Counted from the stretch's first letter, positions 25,332 through 34,613 are shown. The stretch is DNA of 64,000 nucleotides from Kitasatospora cheerisanensis KCTC 2395 (GCF_000696185.1 NZ_KK853997.1:5806149-5870148), one strand, 5' to 3'. Notes: generated by a model from the letters alone, not told the origin. Program-made: numbers and translations.

Positions 25332-26564
25332 ATGGCTGAGCAGAACACCCCCGGCTCCACCACCGCCGGTTCGATCGAGGTGGGCACCGCCGGCGCCGGC
25401 GCGCAGCTCGCCGGCCCCGGCACCGGCCGCGAGACCGTCCGGCAGCCGATCGACGCCCGCGTCACGGTCAAGCCGTCCTACGACGTCAACGACTTCCCGG
25501 TGCCGACCGGCCGCGAGGAGGACTGGCGGTTCACCCCGCTGCACCGCCTCGCCGGCCTGCACGACGGCACGGCGCTGGACGGCGTGAAGGGCGAGACCCG
25601 GACCGAGCTGGGCCTGCCGGAGGGTGTCACCTCCGAGCTGGTCGGCCGCGACGACGCCCGTGTCGGCAAGGCCGGCATCCCGGTGGACCGGGTGGCCGCG
25701 CAGGCGTTCAGCGCCTTCGAGGAGGCGCTGGTGGTGACCGTCCCCAAGGAGACGGTGCTCACCGAGCCGGTCCGGATCGACGTGCACGGCGAGGGCGGCG
25801 TCCGCTTCGGCCACGTGGTGGTCGAGGTCAAGCCGTTCGCCGAGGCCGTGGTGGTGCTGAACCACACCGGCACCGGCACCCGCGCCGCCAACGTCGACCT
25901 GCTGGTCGGCGACGGCGCCAAGCTGACCTTCGTCTCCGTCCAGGACTGGGACCGGGACGCGGTGCACGTCGCCCAGCACAACGCGCTGGTCGGCCGGGAC
26001 GCCACCTTCAAGTCGGTGGTGGTCACCTTCGGCGGCGACGTGGTGCGCCTGCACCCGCGGGTCAACTACGCGGGCCCCGGCGGCGAGGCCGAGCTGTTCG
26101 GCCTGTACTTCGCCGACGCGGGCCAGCACCTCGAGCACCGCCTGATCATCGACCACGACACCCCGCACTGCCGCTCCAACGTGGCCTACAAGGGCGCGCT
26201 GCAGGGCGAGGACGCGCACGCGGTGTGGATCGGCGACGTGCTGATCCGCGCGGCCGCGGTCGGCACCGACACCTACGAGCTGAACCGCAACCTGGTGCTC
26301 ACCGACGGCGCCCGGGTCGACTCGGTCCCCAACCTGGAGATCGAGACCGGCGAGATCGTCGGCGCCGGCCACGCCTCGGCGACCGGCCGCTTCGACGACG
26401 AGCAGCTGTTCTACCTGCAGTCCCGCGGCATCCCGGCCGACGAGGCCCGCCGCCTGGTGGTGCGCGGCTTCTTCGCCGAGCTGGTCCAGCAGATCGGCGT
26501 CACCGAGATCCAGGACCGGCTGATGGCGAAGATCGAGGCCGAGCTGGAAGAGACCGTGGCATGA
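25332..26564 (+). CDS. sufD: Fe-S cluster assembly protein SufD
   Basis: The 410-aa SufD pairs with SufB. The beta-helix core and the C-terminal ELNRNLVLTDGARVDSVPNLEI, GAGHASATGRFDDEQLFYLQ and RRLVVRGFFAEL blocks are clear, and the N-terminal REEDWRFTPLHRL is typical. The first 40 residues are a Gly/Ala/Thr-rich lead. The ATG at 25332 lies in a 59-bp gap after sufB. Its stop overlaps the next ATG. Confidence 0.96.
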   Translation: MAEQNTPGSTTAGSIEVGTAGAGAQLAGPGTGRETVRQPIDARVTVKPSYDVNDFPVPTGREEDWRFTPLHRLAGLHDGTALDGVKGETRTELGLPEGVTSELVGRDDARVGKAGIPVDRVAAQAFSAFEEALVVTVPKETVLTEPVRIDVHGEGGVRFGHVVVEVKPFAEAVVVLNHTGTGTRAANVDLLVGDGAKLTFVSVQDWDRDAVHVAQHNALVGRDATFKSVVVTFGGDVVRLHPRVNYAGPGGEAELFGLYFADAGQHLEHRLIIDHDTPHCRSNVAYKGALQGEDAHAVWIGDVLIRAAAVGTDTYELNRNLVLTDGARVDSVPNLEIETGEIVGAGHASATGRFDDEQLFYLQSRGIPADEARRLVVRGFFAELVQQIGVTEIQDRLMAKIEAELEETVA

Positions 26565-26884
26565 GCGCCGGCTACGTGCGTGCCTGCGCGCTGAGCGTGC
26601 TGCAGGAGGACGTGCCGAAGAAGGTCGAGCTGAACGGCGTCCCGGTGGCGATCGTCCGCACCGACGAGGGCGTGTTCGCGATCAACGACATCTGCTCGCA
26701 CGCCAACGTCTCGCTCTCCGAGGGCGAGGTGGAGGACTGCATGATCGAGTGCTGGCTGCACGGCTCCAGCTTCGACCTGCGCACCGGAAAGCCGTCCGGG
26801 CTGCCCGCGACCAGGCCGGTCGCCGTCTACCCCGTAAAGATCGAAGGGGACGATGTGCTCGTCTCCGTCAACCAGGAGAACTGA
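26561..26884 (+). CDS. Rieske-type [2Fe-2S] ferredoxin of the SUF operon
   Basis: The 107-aa protein carries one Rieske site: CSHANVSLSEGEV gives Cys-X-His and CWLHGSSFDL gives Cys-X2-His. It belongs to the small non-heme ferredoxins placed between sufD and sufC in actinomycetes. It may supply electrons for cluster assembly, though no direct role is established to my knowledge. The ATG overlaps the sufD stop (ATGA). Confidence 0.93.
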   Translation: MSAGYVRACALSVLQEDVPKKVELNGVPVAIVRTDEGVFAINDICSHANVSLSEGEVEDCMIECWLHGSSFDLRTGKPSGLPATRPVAVYPVKIEGDDVLVSVNQEN

Positions 26885-26891
26885 GTACCCC

Positions 26892-27656
26892 ATGGCAACG
26901 CTTGAAATCCGCGACCTGCACGTCTCCGTCAACGCCGAGGGCGGCCCGCGCCAGATCCTCAAGGGCGTCGACCTGACGGTCAAGCAGGGCGAGACCCACG
27001 CGATCATGGGTCCGAACGGCTCCGGCAAGTCCACCCTGGCCTACTCGCTGGCCGGCCACCCCAAGTACACCGTCACCGGCGGCCAGGTGCTGCTGGACGG
27101 CGAGGACGTGCTGGAGATGTCGGTCGACGAGCGGGCCAAGGCCGGCCTGTTCCTGGCCATGCAGTACCCGGTCGAGGTCCCCGGCGTCTCGGTCTCCAAC
27201 TTCCTGCGCACCGCCGCCACCGCCGTCCGCGGCGAGGCCCCCAAGCTGCGGCTGTGGGTCAAGGAGGTCAAGGAGGCGATGGCCGCCCTGCAGATGGACC
27301 CGGCGTTCGCCGAGCGCAACGTCAACGAGGGCTTCTCCGGCGGTGAGAAGAAGCGCCACGAGATCCTCCAGCTGGAGCTGCTCAAGCCGAAGGTCGCGAT
27401 CCTCGACGAGACCGACTCCGGCCTGGACGTCGACGCGCTGCGGATCGTCTCCGAGGGCATCAACCGGGTCCGTTCCACCGGCGAGGTCGGCACCCTGCTG
27501 GTCACCCACTACACCCGCATCCTGCGCTACATCAAGCCCGACTACGTGCACGTCTTCGCGGGCGGCAAGATCGTCGAGTCCGGCGGCGCCGAGCTCGCCG
27601 ACAAGCTGGAGGAAGAGGGCTACGAGAGCTACGTGAAGGGCGGCGCTTCCGAGTGA
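26892..27656 (+). CDS. sufC: Fe-S cluster assembly ATPase SufC
   Basis: The 254-aa ABC-type ATPase energises the SufBCD scaffold. Walker A is GPNGSGKSTL, the signature region FSGGEKKRHEILQ is the SufC variant, and Walker B ends in AILDETDSGLD. There is no membrane partner. The ATG at 26892 follows the ferredoxin stop by seven bases, and the stop overlaps the sufS GTG. Confidence 0.97.
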   Translation: MATLEIRDLHVSVNAEGGPRQILKGVDLTVKQGETHAIMGPNGSGKSTLAYSLAGHPKYTVTGGQVLLDGEDVLEMSVDERAKAGLFLAMQYPVEVPGVSVSNFLRTAATAVRGEAPKLRLWVKEVKEAMAALQMDPAFAERNVNEGFSGGEKKRHEILQLELLKPKVAILDETDSGLDVDALRIVSEGINRVRSTGEVGTLLVTHYTRILRYIKPDYVHVFAGGKIVESGGAELADKLEEEGYESYVKGGASE

Positions 27657-28915
27657 CCCATTCCCATCTGACCGGACTCCTCGACACCGACGCCATCCGC
27701 AAGGACTTCCCGGTCCTGTCGCGGGTGCTGCACGACGGCAAGCCGCTGGTCTACCTGGACAACGCGGCGACCTCGCAGAAGCCGCGCCAGGTGCTGGACG
27801 CGCTGAACGCCTACTACGAGCGGCACAACGCCAACGTCCACCGCGGCGTGCACGTGCTGGCCGAGGAGGCCACCGCGCTGTACGAGGGCGCCCGGGACAA
27901 GGTCGCGGCGTTCGTCAACGCGCCCAGCCGGAACGAGGTGATCTTCACCAAGAACGCCTCGGAGTCGCTCAACCTCGTTGCCAACATGCTGGGTTGGGCC
28001 GACGAGCCGTACCGGGTCGACGCCGACTCGGAGATCGTCATCACCGAGATGGAGCACCACTCCAACATCGTGCCGTGGCAGCTGCTCGCGCAGCGCACCG
28101 GCGCGAAGCTGAAGTGGTTCGGGCTGACCGACGAGGGCCGGCTCGACCTGTCCAACATCGACGAGCTGATCACCGAGAAGACGAAGATCGTCTCGGTCAC
28201 GCTGGTGTCGAACCTGCTGGGCACCGTCAACCCGGTGGAGACCATCGTCCGCAAGGCCCAGTCGGTCGGCGCGCTGGTCGCCATCGACGCCTCGCAGGCC
28301 GCCCCGCACGCCGTCCTCGACGTGCAGGCGCTGGAGGCCGACTTCGTCGCCTTCACCGGCCACAAGATGCTCGCGCCCACCGGCATCGGCGTGCTGTGGG
28401 GCCGTCAGGAGCTGCTGGAGGACCTCCCGCCGTTCCTCGGCGGCGGCGAGATGATCGAGACCGTCACCATGGGCTCGTCCACCTACGCCCCCGCGCCGCA
28501 CAAGTTCGAGGCCGGCACCCCGCCGATCGCCCAGGCCGTCGGCCTGGGCGCCGCCATCGACTACCTGTCGGCGATCGGCATGGACAAGGTCGCCGCCCAC
28601 GAGCACGCGATCACCGCGTACGCCATCGAGCGCCTCGCCGAGGTGCCCGACCTGCGGATCATCGGCCCGCGCACGGCCGTCGACCGCGGCGCGGCGATCT
28701 CGTTCACGCTGGGCGACATCCACCCGCACGACGTGGGCCAGGTGCTCGACGAGCAGGGCATCGCGGTCCGGGTCGGCCACCACTGCGCACGGCCGGTGTG
28801 CCTGCGGTACGGAATTCCGGCGACCACCAGGGCGTCGTTCTATCTGTACTCCACGCCCGGCGAGGTGGACGCGCTGATCGACGGCCTCCACCACGTCCGC
28901 AACTTCTTCGGCTGA
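27653..28915 (+). CDS. sufS: Cysteine desulfurase SufS
   Basis: The 420-aa PLP enzyme takes sulfur from cysteine. The PLP lysine is in FTGHKMLAPTGIGVLWG and the persulfide Cys in RVGHHCARPVCLRYG. The N-terminal YLDNAATSQKPRQVLDAL and MEHHSNIVPWQLL are family marks of group II desulfurases. The GTG start overlaps the sufC stop (GTGA). Confidence 0.97.
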   Translation: MTHSHLTGLLDTDAIRKDFPVLSRVLHDGKPLVYLDNAATSQKPRQVLDALNAYYERHNANVHRGVHVLAEEATALYEGARDKVAAFVNAPSRNEVIFTKNASESLNLVANMLGWADEPYRVDADSEIVITEMEHHSNIVPWQLLAQRTGAKLKWFGLTDEGRLDLSNIDELITEKTKIVSVTLVSNLLGTVNPVETIVRKAQSVGALVAIDASQAAPHAVLDVQALEADFVAFTGHKMLAPTGIGVLWGRQELLEDLPPFLGGGEMIETVTMGSSTYAPAPHKFEAGTPPIAQAVGLGAAIDYLSAIGMDKVAAHEHAITAYAIERLAEVPDLRIIGPRTAVDRGAAISFTLGDIHPHDVGQVLDEQGIAVRVGHHCARPVCLRYGIPATTRASFYLYSTPGEVDALIDGLHHVRNFFG

Positions 28916-28925
28916 GGTGGCTGCC

Positions 28926-29378
28926 ATGAAGCTCGACTCGATGTACCAGGAGATCATCCTGGACCACTACCGCAACCCCCACGGCAAGGGGCTGCGGGAC
29001 GGCGACGCCGAGGTGCACCACGTCAACCCGACCTGCGGCGACGAGATCACCCTGCGGGTGAAGCTCGACGGCGCGGTCGTCGCGGACGTCTCCTACGAGT
29101 CGCAGGGCTGCTCGATCAGCCAGGCCTCCGCCTCCGTCCTGAACGACCTGGTGGTCGGCAAGACGGTCGGCGAGGCCCAGCAGGTCCAGGAGGCCTTCCT
29201 CGAACTGATGCAGAGCAAGGGCCAGTCCGAGGGCGACGAGGAGATCCTGGAGGACGCCGTCGCGTTCGCCGGGGTCTCCAAGTACCCGGCCCGGGTCAAG
29301 TGCGCCCTGCTCGGCTGGATGGCCTGGAAGGACGCCACCGCCAAGGCGCTCGCCGGCCGGCCCTCGATCACCGACTGA
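28926..29378 (+). CDS. sufU: SufU-type sulfur transfer protein
   Basis: The 150-aa SufU accepts sulfur from SufS with a zinc-bound Cys. The three cysteines are in NPTCGDE, SQGCSIS and ARVKCALLGW, and the Gram-positive insertion between the last two is present. I chose the ATG at 28926, with GAGGTGG at 28914-28920; a GTG at 28917 would add three residues. Confidence 0.95.
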   Translation: MKLDSMYQEIILDHYRNPHGKGLRDGDAEVHHVNPTCGDEITLRVKLDGAVVADVSYESQGCSISQASASVLNDLVVGKTVGEAQQVQEAFLELMQSKGQSEGDEEILEDAVAFAGVSKYPARVKCALLGWMAWKDATAKALAGRPSITD

Positions 29379-29401
29379 CGCCCCGTTAGGACACTGGACA
29401 C

Positions 29402-29791
29402 ATGAGCGAGAACGAGACCCCCGAGGCCGTCGCGGCCGACGCCGCGCCGACCGACAGTCCCGGTGCGTTCACCACCGCCGGCACCGTCACCACCGAGGAC
29501 CTCATGGAGGCCCTGATGGACGTCGTCGACCCCGAACTGGGCATCGACGTCGTCAACCTGGGCCTCATCTACGGCCTGCACATCGACGAGGACGACACCG
29601 CCACCGTCGACATGACCCTCACCTCGGCCGCCTGCCCCCTCACCGACGTCATCGAGGACCAGGCCCGCACCGCCACCGACGGCCTGGTCAAGGACCTCCG
29701 GATCAACTGGGTCTGGATGCCGCCGTGGGGCCCCGACAAGATCACCGACGAGGGCCGCGACCAGCTCCGCGCGCTCGGCTTCAACGTCTGA
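29402..29791 (+). CDS. sufT: SufT/MIP18-family metal-sulfur cluster assembly factor
   Basis: The 129-aa protein is a DUF59 domain with DPELGIDVVNLGLIYGL and MTLTSAACPLTD, whose Cys is the conserved one. SufT-like proteins help mature Fe-S enzymes. The first 30 residues form a variable acidic lead. It ends the SUF operon and is followed by a strong terminator. Confidence 0.92.
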   Translation: MSENETPEAVAADAAPTDSPGAFTTAGTVTTEDLMEALMDVVDPELGIDVVNLGLIYGLHIDEDDTATVDMTLTSAACPLTDVIEDQARTATDGLVKDLRINWVWMPPWGPDKITDEGRDQLRALGFNV

Positions 29792-29800
29792 TCGCACCGA

Positions 29801-29845
29801 CGCGAAAAGGGGGCGGGATCCATCCGGATCCCGCCCCTTTTCGCG
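29801..29845. terminator. Terminator of the SUF operon
   Basis: The left arm 29801-29821 (CGCGAAAAGGGGG...) pairs with 29826-29845 (...CCCCTTTTCGCG) over about 20 bp with one extra G. The T run and the symmetry suit a bidirectional terminator between sufT and the MFS gene. Confidence 0.92.
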
Positions 29846-29861
29846 TGCCCGCGCCCTCCGG

Positions 29862-31187
29862 TCAGGCCCTGCGGCGCAGGACCGCCGCGCCCAGCGCCAG
29901 GGAGGCGGCGGCGGCGAGGACGGCGAAGGCGGTGACGGCGGGGAGCAGGCCGTAGGCGCGGGTGAGGGCGCCGACGGCGATGATCGGGGCGGAGGAGCCC
30001 AGGTAGACGATCACCCACAGGGCGGAGAGCTCGCTGCCGCGGCGGGCCGGGTCGAGGGCCGCGACGGAGGCCGTGAACAGCGAGCGGAACGCGATGCCCT
30101 GGCTGACGCCGGCGACCACGCTGCCGACGAACAGCAGCGCCGAGGCGCCGGTCGCGGCGGCCGCCGTGAGCAGGCCCAGGCCGACCGCCAGACCGGCCAG
30201 GCCGGCCGCGACCACGGCCCGGTCGGAGGTCGGCGGGACCAGCAGCTGGGCCGCCGCCGAGGAGCCGAGCAGCAGCGCCGCCACCGCCGCGCCCGCCATC
30301 CGGGACTCGGTGTGCAGCAGGGTGCCGGCGAACGCCGGGGCGAGCGCCAGGTAGACGCCGAAGACCGCGTACGAGACGAAGCCCGCGCCCGCCGCGAGCA
30401 GGAACTCGCGGCGGCCCGCGCGGGGCAGCCGCAGCCGCTGCGGACGCAGGTGGGCCGGGGTGGTGACGCGCGGCGGGGAGGCCGGCGGGCGGACCGAGCC
30501 GGGCATCCGCGGGTGCACCAGGGCCAGCGGCACGCACAGCGCGAGCAGCGCGAGCGCGTGCGGCAGGAACAGGCCCGGCAGCGGGTTCGCGCCGGAGGCG
30601 ACGGCCGCGCCGACCAGCGGGCCGAGCGCGACGCCGCCGGCCGAGCAGGCCAGCGTGAGTTTGGCGGCCAGGGTCGGCCGGTCGGGCAGCAGGTCGCCGA
30701 GGGCGGCGCCGGCCGCGCCGGTGGACAGGCCGACCGCGACGCCCTGGACGGCGCGTCCGGCGGCCAGCTGCCAGAACGAGCCGGCGGTGGCGAACACCAC
30801 GTCGCCGGCGGCGGACAGCGCCACCGCGGGCAGGATCATGGCGCGCCGCCCCAGGTGGTCCGACCAGTGGCCGACCGCGGCCAGCACCGGGACCAGGGCG
30901 AAGACGTAGACCGTGAACAGGACCGTGGTGTCGAGCGGGGTCAGGCCGAGCCGCACCTGGAGGGTCGGGTAGAGCGGCGTGACCAGGTTGGCGCCGATCA
31001 GCATCAGCAGCAGAGCGGCGGCCACCAGGCCGACGCGGATGCCGCGCAGCGCGTTCCAGCGGCTGATCGCGGCGAGCTGGAGCTGCCCGCGGGGGGCGAG
31101 TTCCAGCGGAAGCAGGGCCTCCGACAGTCGGCGGCCGGCGTAGCGAGCGGGGCTCGGGCCGGGGCCGGCGGGGGAGAGGTCCGCCAT
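29862..31187 (-). CDS. MFS transporter
   Basis: The 441-aa protein has twelve likely helices. The MFS loop motif is seen as GHWSDHLGRRAMIL, and GRAVQGVAVGLSTGAAGAAL resembles the drug-efflux side of the superfamily. The ATG at 31187 has GGAGA about nine bases upstream. Substrate unknown. Upstream, 375 bp separate it from a divergent acidic-protein gene and hold repeated CGTTCGG motifs. Confidence 0.88.
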   Translation of the reverse strand: MADLSPAGPGPSPARYAGRRLSEALLPLELAPRGQLQLAAISRWNALRGIRVGLVAAALLLMLIGANLVTPLYPTLQVRLGLTPLDTTVLFTVYVFALVPVLAAVGHWSDHLGRRAMILPAVALSAAGDVVFATAGSFWQLAAGRAVQGVAVGLSTGAAGAALGDLLPDRPTLAAKLTLACSAGGVALGPLVGAAVASGANPLPGLFLPHALALLALCVPLALVHPRMPGSVRPPASPPRVTTPAHLRPQRLRLPRAGRREFLLAAGAGFVSYAVFGVYLALAPAFAGTLLHTESRMAGAAVAALLLGSSAAAQLLVPPTSDRAVVAAGLAGLAVGLGLLTAAAATGASALLFVGSVVAGVSQGIAFRSLFTASVAALDPARRGSELSALWVIVYLGSSAPIIAVGALTRAYGLLPAVTAFAVLAAAASLALGAAVLRRRA

Positions 31188-31562
31188 GGCAGGGGTCTCC
31201 TGTGGCCGGGCGCCGCCGGGCGCGCGTCCGGGCCGGGAGTGGTGGCGCGGCGGCATGGCCCGGTCGGCGCGGGTGTGCACGTGGTACTGAGGGGTTCGGA
31301 GCCTCGTCGCTCCGGGCGCGTACGCGCGGGGGTGTGCGCGTCGCTCACCGAAGGATACGTGCACCGGGGCACTCGTTCGGCCGCACCGTCCCACTCGTTC
31401 GGGGGACGCCCGCGCAGGTCACGCGTTCGGTGGTGACGGCCGATACGCTGGGTTGACGGGCCGACACGTTCGGCCCGCGCCGCCGATGCCCCGGCGTCCG
31501 CCCCACCGTCGGACCGCCCCGGTCGGCGGTGCCCTCCGACGAACCGCGGGAGATCGCGAGCG
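31188..31562. other. Divergent intergenic region before MFS and acidic protein
   Basis: No gene is supported in these 375 bp. The half nearer the plus-strand gene holds four copies of a 10-bp motif (listed separately), TTGACG at 31453-31458 and TACGCT at 31444-31449, none of which forms a full promoter by my reading. Confidence 0.35.
31371..31473. repeat. Four direct copies of ACnCGTTCGG
   Basis: ACTCGTTCGG occurs at 31371-31380 and 31393-31402, ACGCGTTCGG at 31421-31430 and ACACGTTCGG at 31464-31473. All have the same orientation, with start-to-start steps of 22, 28 and 43 bp. They could be operators for a regulator of either flanking gene. Confidence 0.5.
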
Positions 31563-33161
31563 ATGGCCGGACGAAGCCGTTTCACCCCTGACCAGCAGCC
31601 GTCCGACGCCGAGGGCCTGCTGCCCGCCGACTACGACCTCGCGGACCTGTACGGCGCGCAGAGCGGCGACGACGAGGACCCCGACGACACCGCCGTGCTG
31701 ATCCCGCCGATCGCGCTGCCCGCGGACCGCGAGCTCGCCGACGCGGCGCTCGCCGTCCCGCTGATCGCCCGGGTGGTCGCGCTGGCCCGCTGGGTCGCCC
31801 CGCACCGGCCGGTCGACGAGCACGGCGACCTCGCCCCCGAGGACCGGGCCACCGCCGCGCGGATGCTCGGCGCCGAGGACCCGGGCGAGGAGGAGATCGT
31901 CGAGGCGATGCGCGCCTGGGCGCTGGCCTGCGACCTCGACCTGGTGGAGACCGGCACCACCGAGGACGGCAGCCACATCGCCATCCCCGGCCCCGACCTG
32001 CCCGCCGTCGAGGCCGGCGACCCGGCGGCCGTGCTCGGCCTCTGGTTCGACGCCGCCGAGCTGGTCCGCGAACTCGCCGCCGAGGCCGAGTCGGTGGACC
32101 CCGAGGTGGTCGAGGGCGATGTCCGCGCCGCCGCCGAGGATCCCGACGGGCTCGCCGAGGTGGAGGACGCCCACGACCAGGCCGCGGAGATCCTCGACGA
32201 GGCGCTGCACGTGCTGTACGAGGCCACCGCGTTCGCCGAGCCCGGCGCCGAGACCGTCCCGCTCGGCGTGCTGGCCGCGCTGCTGGTCGTCCCCGACGGG
32301 CAGGAGCCCGACGAGGAGATGCTCGGCGAGATCACCGACCTGATGGTCGTCCTCGACCCGATGCTCGGCGACCTCGCCGAACTCGGCCTGGTCGAGCACC
32401 GCCCGATCGACCCCGAACTCTTCGAGGAGGACGACCAGGACGAGGAGGGCGTCGACACCGACCAGCCGCTGACCGACGAGGACGCCGCCCGGTTCGGCAC
32501 CGTCCGGCTCACCCCGCTCGGCCAGTACGCGGTCCGCGAGTGGCTGATCGCCGACGGCTTCGACGCCCCGCTGGCCGGCGACCTCGCCGACCGCGACGGC
32601 CCCGCCCTGCTGCGCGCCCTCGCCGAGAACGGCAGCCTGTTCGCCGAACCCGAGCTCAAGGCCTGGCTGGCCGCCCGGGAGGACCCCGCCGACGCCGCCC
32701 GCGAGCTGCTGGCAGGCGGGAAGGGCCGCGACGTGCAGTCCCCGGTGCGCCGCCACTACTGCCTGGTCGCGCTCGGCGAGCTCGGCGACGGCGCGGCCCC
32801 CGCCGTCCGCGAGGTGATCGACGATCCCGAACTCGGCGGCCTCGCCCGCGAATGGCTGCGCGCCCGCGGCGCCGCCGACGTGGACGCCCCCGAACGCTCC
32901 GCCGCGCTCTGGCGGACGGTCGACGCGCTGGCCGCCACGCTGCTGCTGACCGCCGGCCAGGGCGGCGGGCTGCCGGCGATGGTCGCCGAACTGCCGGTCA
33001 CCGACAACCCCGCCAGCTACTTCGGCGAGGTCTGGCGGGTGCCGCACCCCCTGACGGTCGAGGTGCTGGAGGCCGTCGGCGACCTCCACCTGGACCGCAA
33101 GGTCGCCAAGGAGGCACGGCGGGCCGCGATCAAGGCGCGTTCGCTGCGGGCCCGGGGCTGA
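31563..33161 (+). CDS. Large acidic protein of unknown function
   Basis: The 532-aa protein is very rich in Asp, Glu and Ala, with runs such as FEEDDQDEEG. It has no signal peptide or membrane segment. The N-terminal half includes LIPPIALPADRELADAAL. The C-terminal part (about 345-532) is helical with Ala/Leu repeats that look HEAT-like (RRHYCLVALGELGDGAAPAV) and ends in a basic tail. The ATG has GGGAG upstream at 31550. I do not recognise the family; the product is probably cytoplasmic. Confidence 0.75.
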   Translation: MAGRSRFTPDQQPSDAEGLLPADYDLADLYGAQSGDDEDPDDTAVLIPPIALPADRELADAALAVPLIARVVALARWVAPHRPVDEHGDLAPEDRATAARMLGAEDPGEEEIVEAMRAWALACDLDLVETGTTEDGSHIAIPGPDLPAVEAGDPAAVLGLWFDAAELVRELAAEAESVDPEVVEGDVRAAAEDPDGLAEVEDAHDQAAEILDEALHVLYEATAFAEPGAETVPLGVLAALLVVPDGQEPDEEMLGEITDLMVVLDPMLGDLAELGLVEHRPIDPELFEEDDQDEEGVDTDQPLTDEDAARFGTVRLTPLGQYAVREWLIADGFDAPLAGDLADRDGPALLRALAENGSLFAEPELKAWLAAREDPADAARELLAGGKGRDVQSPVRRHYCLVALGELGDGAAPAVREVIDDPELGGLAREWLRARGAADVDAPERSAALWRTVDALAATLLLTAGQGGGLPAMVAELPVTDNPASYFGEVWRVPHPLTVEVLEAVGDLHLDRKVAKEARRAAIKARSLRARG

Positions 33162-33163
33162 CC

Positions 33164-33182
33164 GCCGCCCGGCCCGGGCGGC
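33164..33182 (+). terminator. Short hairpin after the acidic protein gene
   Basis: GCCGCCC (33164-33170) and GGGCGGC (33176-33182) form a 7-bp stem with a 5-base loop, directly after the stop. No U tract. Confidence 0.4.
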
Positions 33183-33362
33183 CGGTGCGCGGCGCCGGCG
33201 GGGCCGGCCGGCAACCGAGGCGCAACCCCGCCGCGTCCCACTGTCGGAAGGCCGCCGCGGACCTGATGGATCGACAGGTTCCCAGGGCCGTATGGTGTGG
33301 GGCGATGCCGGGCCCGCCCGGCGGGCAGACGGTACGGCGAGTGGCCGGGGGTGCGGCGAGGA

Positions 33363-34469
33363 ATGAAGAGGCAGCGCGCGAGCGGGCCGTGGGAGATCGA
33401 GGAGGTCTACGCGGACCAGGAGGCGTACAGCCGACGGCTGTTGGCCGGCGCCGACTTCCCGGTGTTCGGCTGGGAACACCGCACGGGCGGCCTGCCCGGG
33501 CGGGACGTGCTCGCCGAGTGCGGGGTCAGCAACGGCGAACTCGGCTGGGTCGAGGTCCGCTCCGGCGACTGGGACGCGGCCGACGGCCCGTACGTCACCG
33601 TCCGCACCTACCGCCCCGGCGCGGAACTCGCCGAGCCGCTGCCCGACCTGGAGGACGTGGTCGAGGACGAGCGCGACCGGGTCTGGGAGCACCTCGGCAT
33701 CGACGAGGGCGACACCCCCTCCGGCGTCCGCGCGCTGCGCGAGTGGATCACCGTGGACGGCGACCCGCGCGCCCTGCAGATCCACGAGGACCGCCGCCCC
33801 GGCGGCGGCACCGTCTGGGCCGGCCGGCTGTGGATGGACGGCGCGACCGTCACCGTCACCGGGCGGGGCGTGCCGCCCGGCGCGATCGAGCTGCGCCGGA
33901 TCGCCGACTTCGAGCAGTACATCATCGGCCGCACCGCGCTGCTGCGGACCCTGGCCGCCCGGCAGCCGGCCCCGGCCGCGCCCCGGCCCGAGCCGACGCC
34001 CGGCGAACTCGGCCTGACCGCGCACCGCGAACTCGTCGAGCAGGGCATCGCCCGGGCCACCGCGATCCAGGCCCAGCTGCGGGCCGGCCGCTCCGCCCGG
34101 CTGCCCCGCCACCTGCGCGGCGACGACCGCAAGGAACGCTGGGAGACCGTGGTGCGCCAGCAGATGCGGCTCGCCTCGGAGTCCGAGGACGAGGCCGACG
34201 GCGCCGTCACCTCGATGGTCAACCACCTCAGCCGGCTCGCCCACCACGTCGACTGGCTGACCGGCACCACCGAGGGCTGCGCCGCGATCGAGGAAGTGGT
34301 GCGGTACACCGTGTTCGCCAGCGAGGTGCCGAGCCTGCCCGCGCAGCGCGCCTGGGAACGCCTGTGGGCGGGCGGCACCCCCGAGCTGCCGTCCGGCACC
34401 GAGGACGCCTGGCTGACCGCGTGGGAGCAGTGGCGGATCGAGCGTACCCAGCACTGGAGCCGGCGGTAA
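33363..34469 (+). CDS. Protein of unknown function
   Basis: The 368-aa protein has no signal, membrane helix or motif that I recognise. The N-terminal WEIEEVYADQEAYSRRLLAG and the C-terminal Trp-rich AWLTAWEQWRIERTQHWSRR stand out, and a Pro/Ala linker lies near residues 215-230. The ATG at 33363 has a close purine stretch; a GTG at 33351 would add four residues. It lies 144 bp before phoX on the same strand and may be unrelated. Confidence 0.65.
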   Translation: MKRQRASGPWEIEEVYADQEAYSRRLLAGADFPVFGWEHRTGGLPGRDVLAECGVSNGELGWVEVRSGDWDAADGPYVTVRTYRPGAELAEPLPDLEDVVEDERDRVWEHLGIDEGDTPSGVRALREWITVDGDPRALQIHEDRRPGGGTVWAGRLWMDGATVTVTGRGVPPGAIELRRIADFEQYIIGRTALLRTLAARQPAPAAPRPEPTPGELGLTAHRELVEQGIARATAIQAQLRAGRSARLPRHLRGDDRKERWETVVRQQMRLASESEDEADGAVTSMVNHLSRLAHHVDWLTGTTEGCAAIEEVVRYTVFASEVPSLPAQRAWERLWAGGTPELPSGTEDAWLTAWEQWRIERTQHWSRR

Positions 34470-34538
34470 AGCCCCGGTCATGGGGCGGTCTCCGGTTGGC
34501 AAATCGGTTCACGGATCGGCACGTTGACGCAGCGTCGG

Positions 34539-34560
34539 GTTCATGTCCGGTTCACGTGCG
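34539..34560 (+). promoter_or_regulatory. PHO box candidate (two 11-bp direct repeats)
   Basis: GTTCATGTCCG (34539-34549) and GTTCACGTGCG (34550-34560) are abutting 11-bp repeats of the form bound by PhoP in Streptomyces. A third, weaker unit, GTTCACGGATC, starts at 34507, 32 bp upstream of the first. The pair lies 53 bp before the phosphatase start. Confidence 0.7.
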
Positions 34561-34613
34561 GCCCGGACTCTGACGGACACCGATCCACACCTCCCCCTCC
34601 AGGAGTGACCGTC

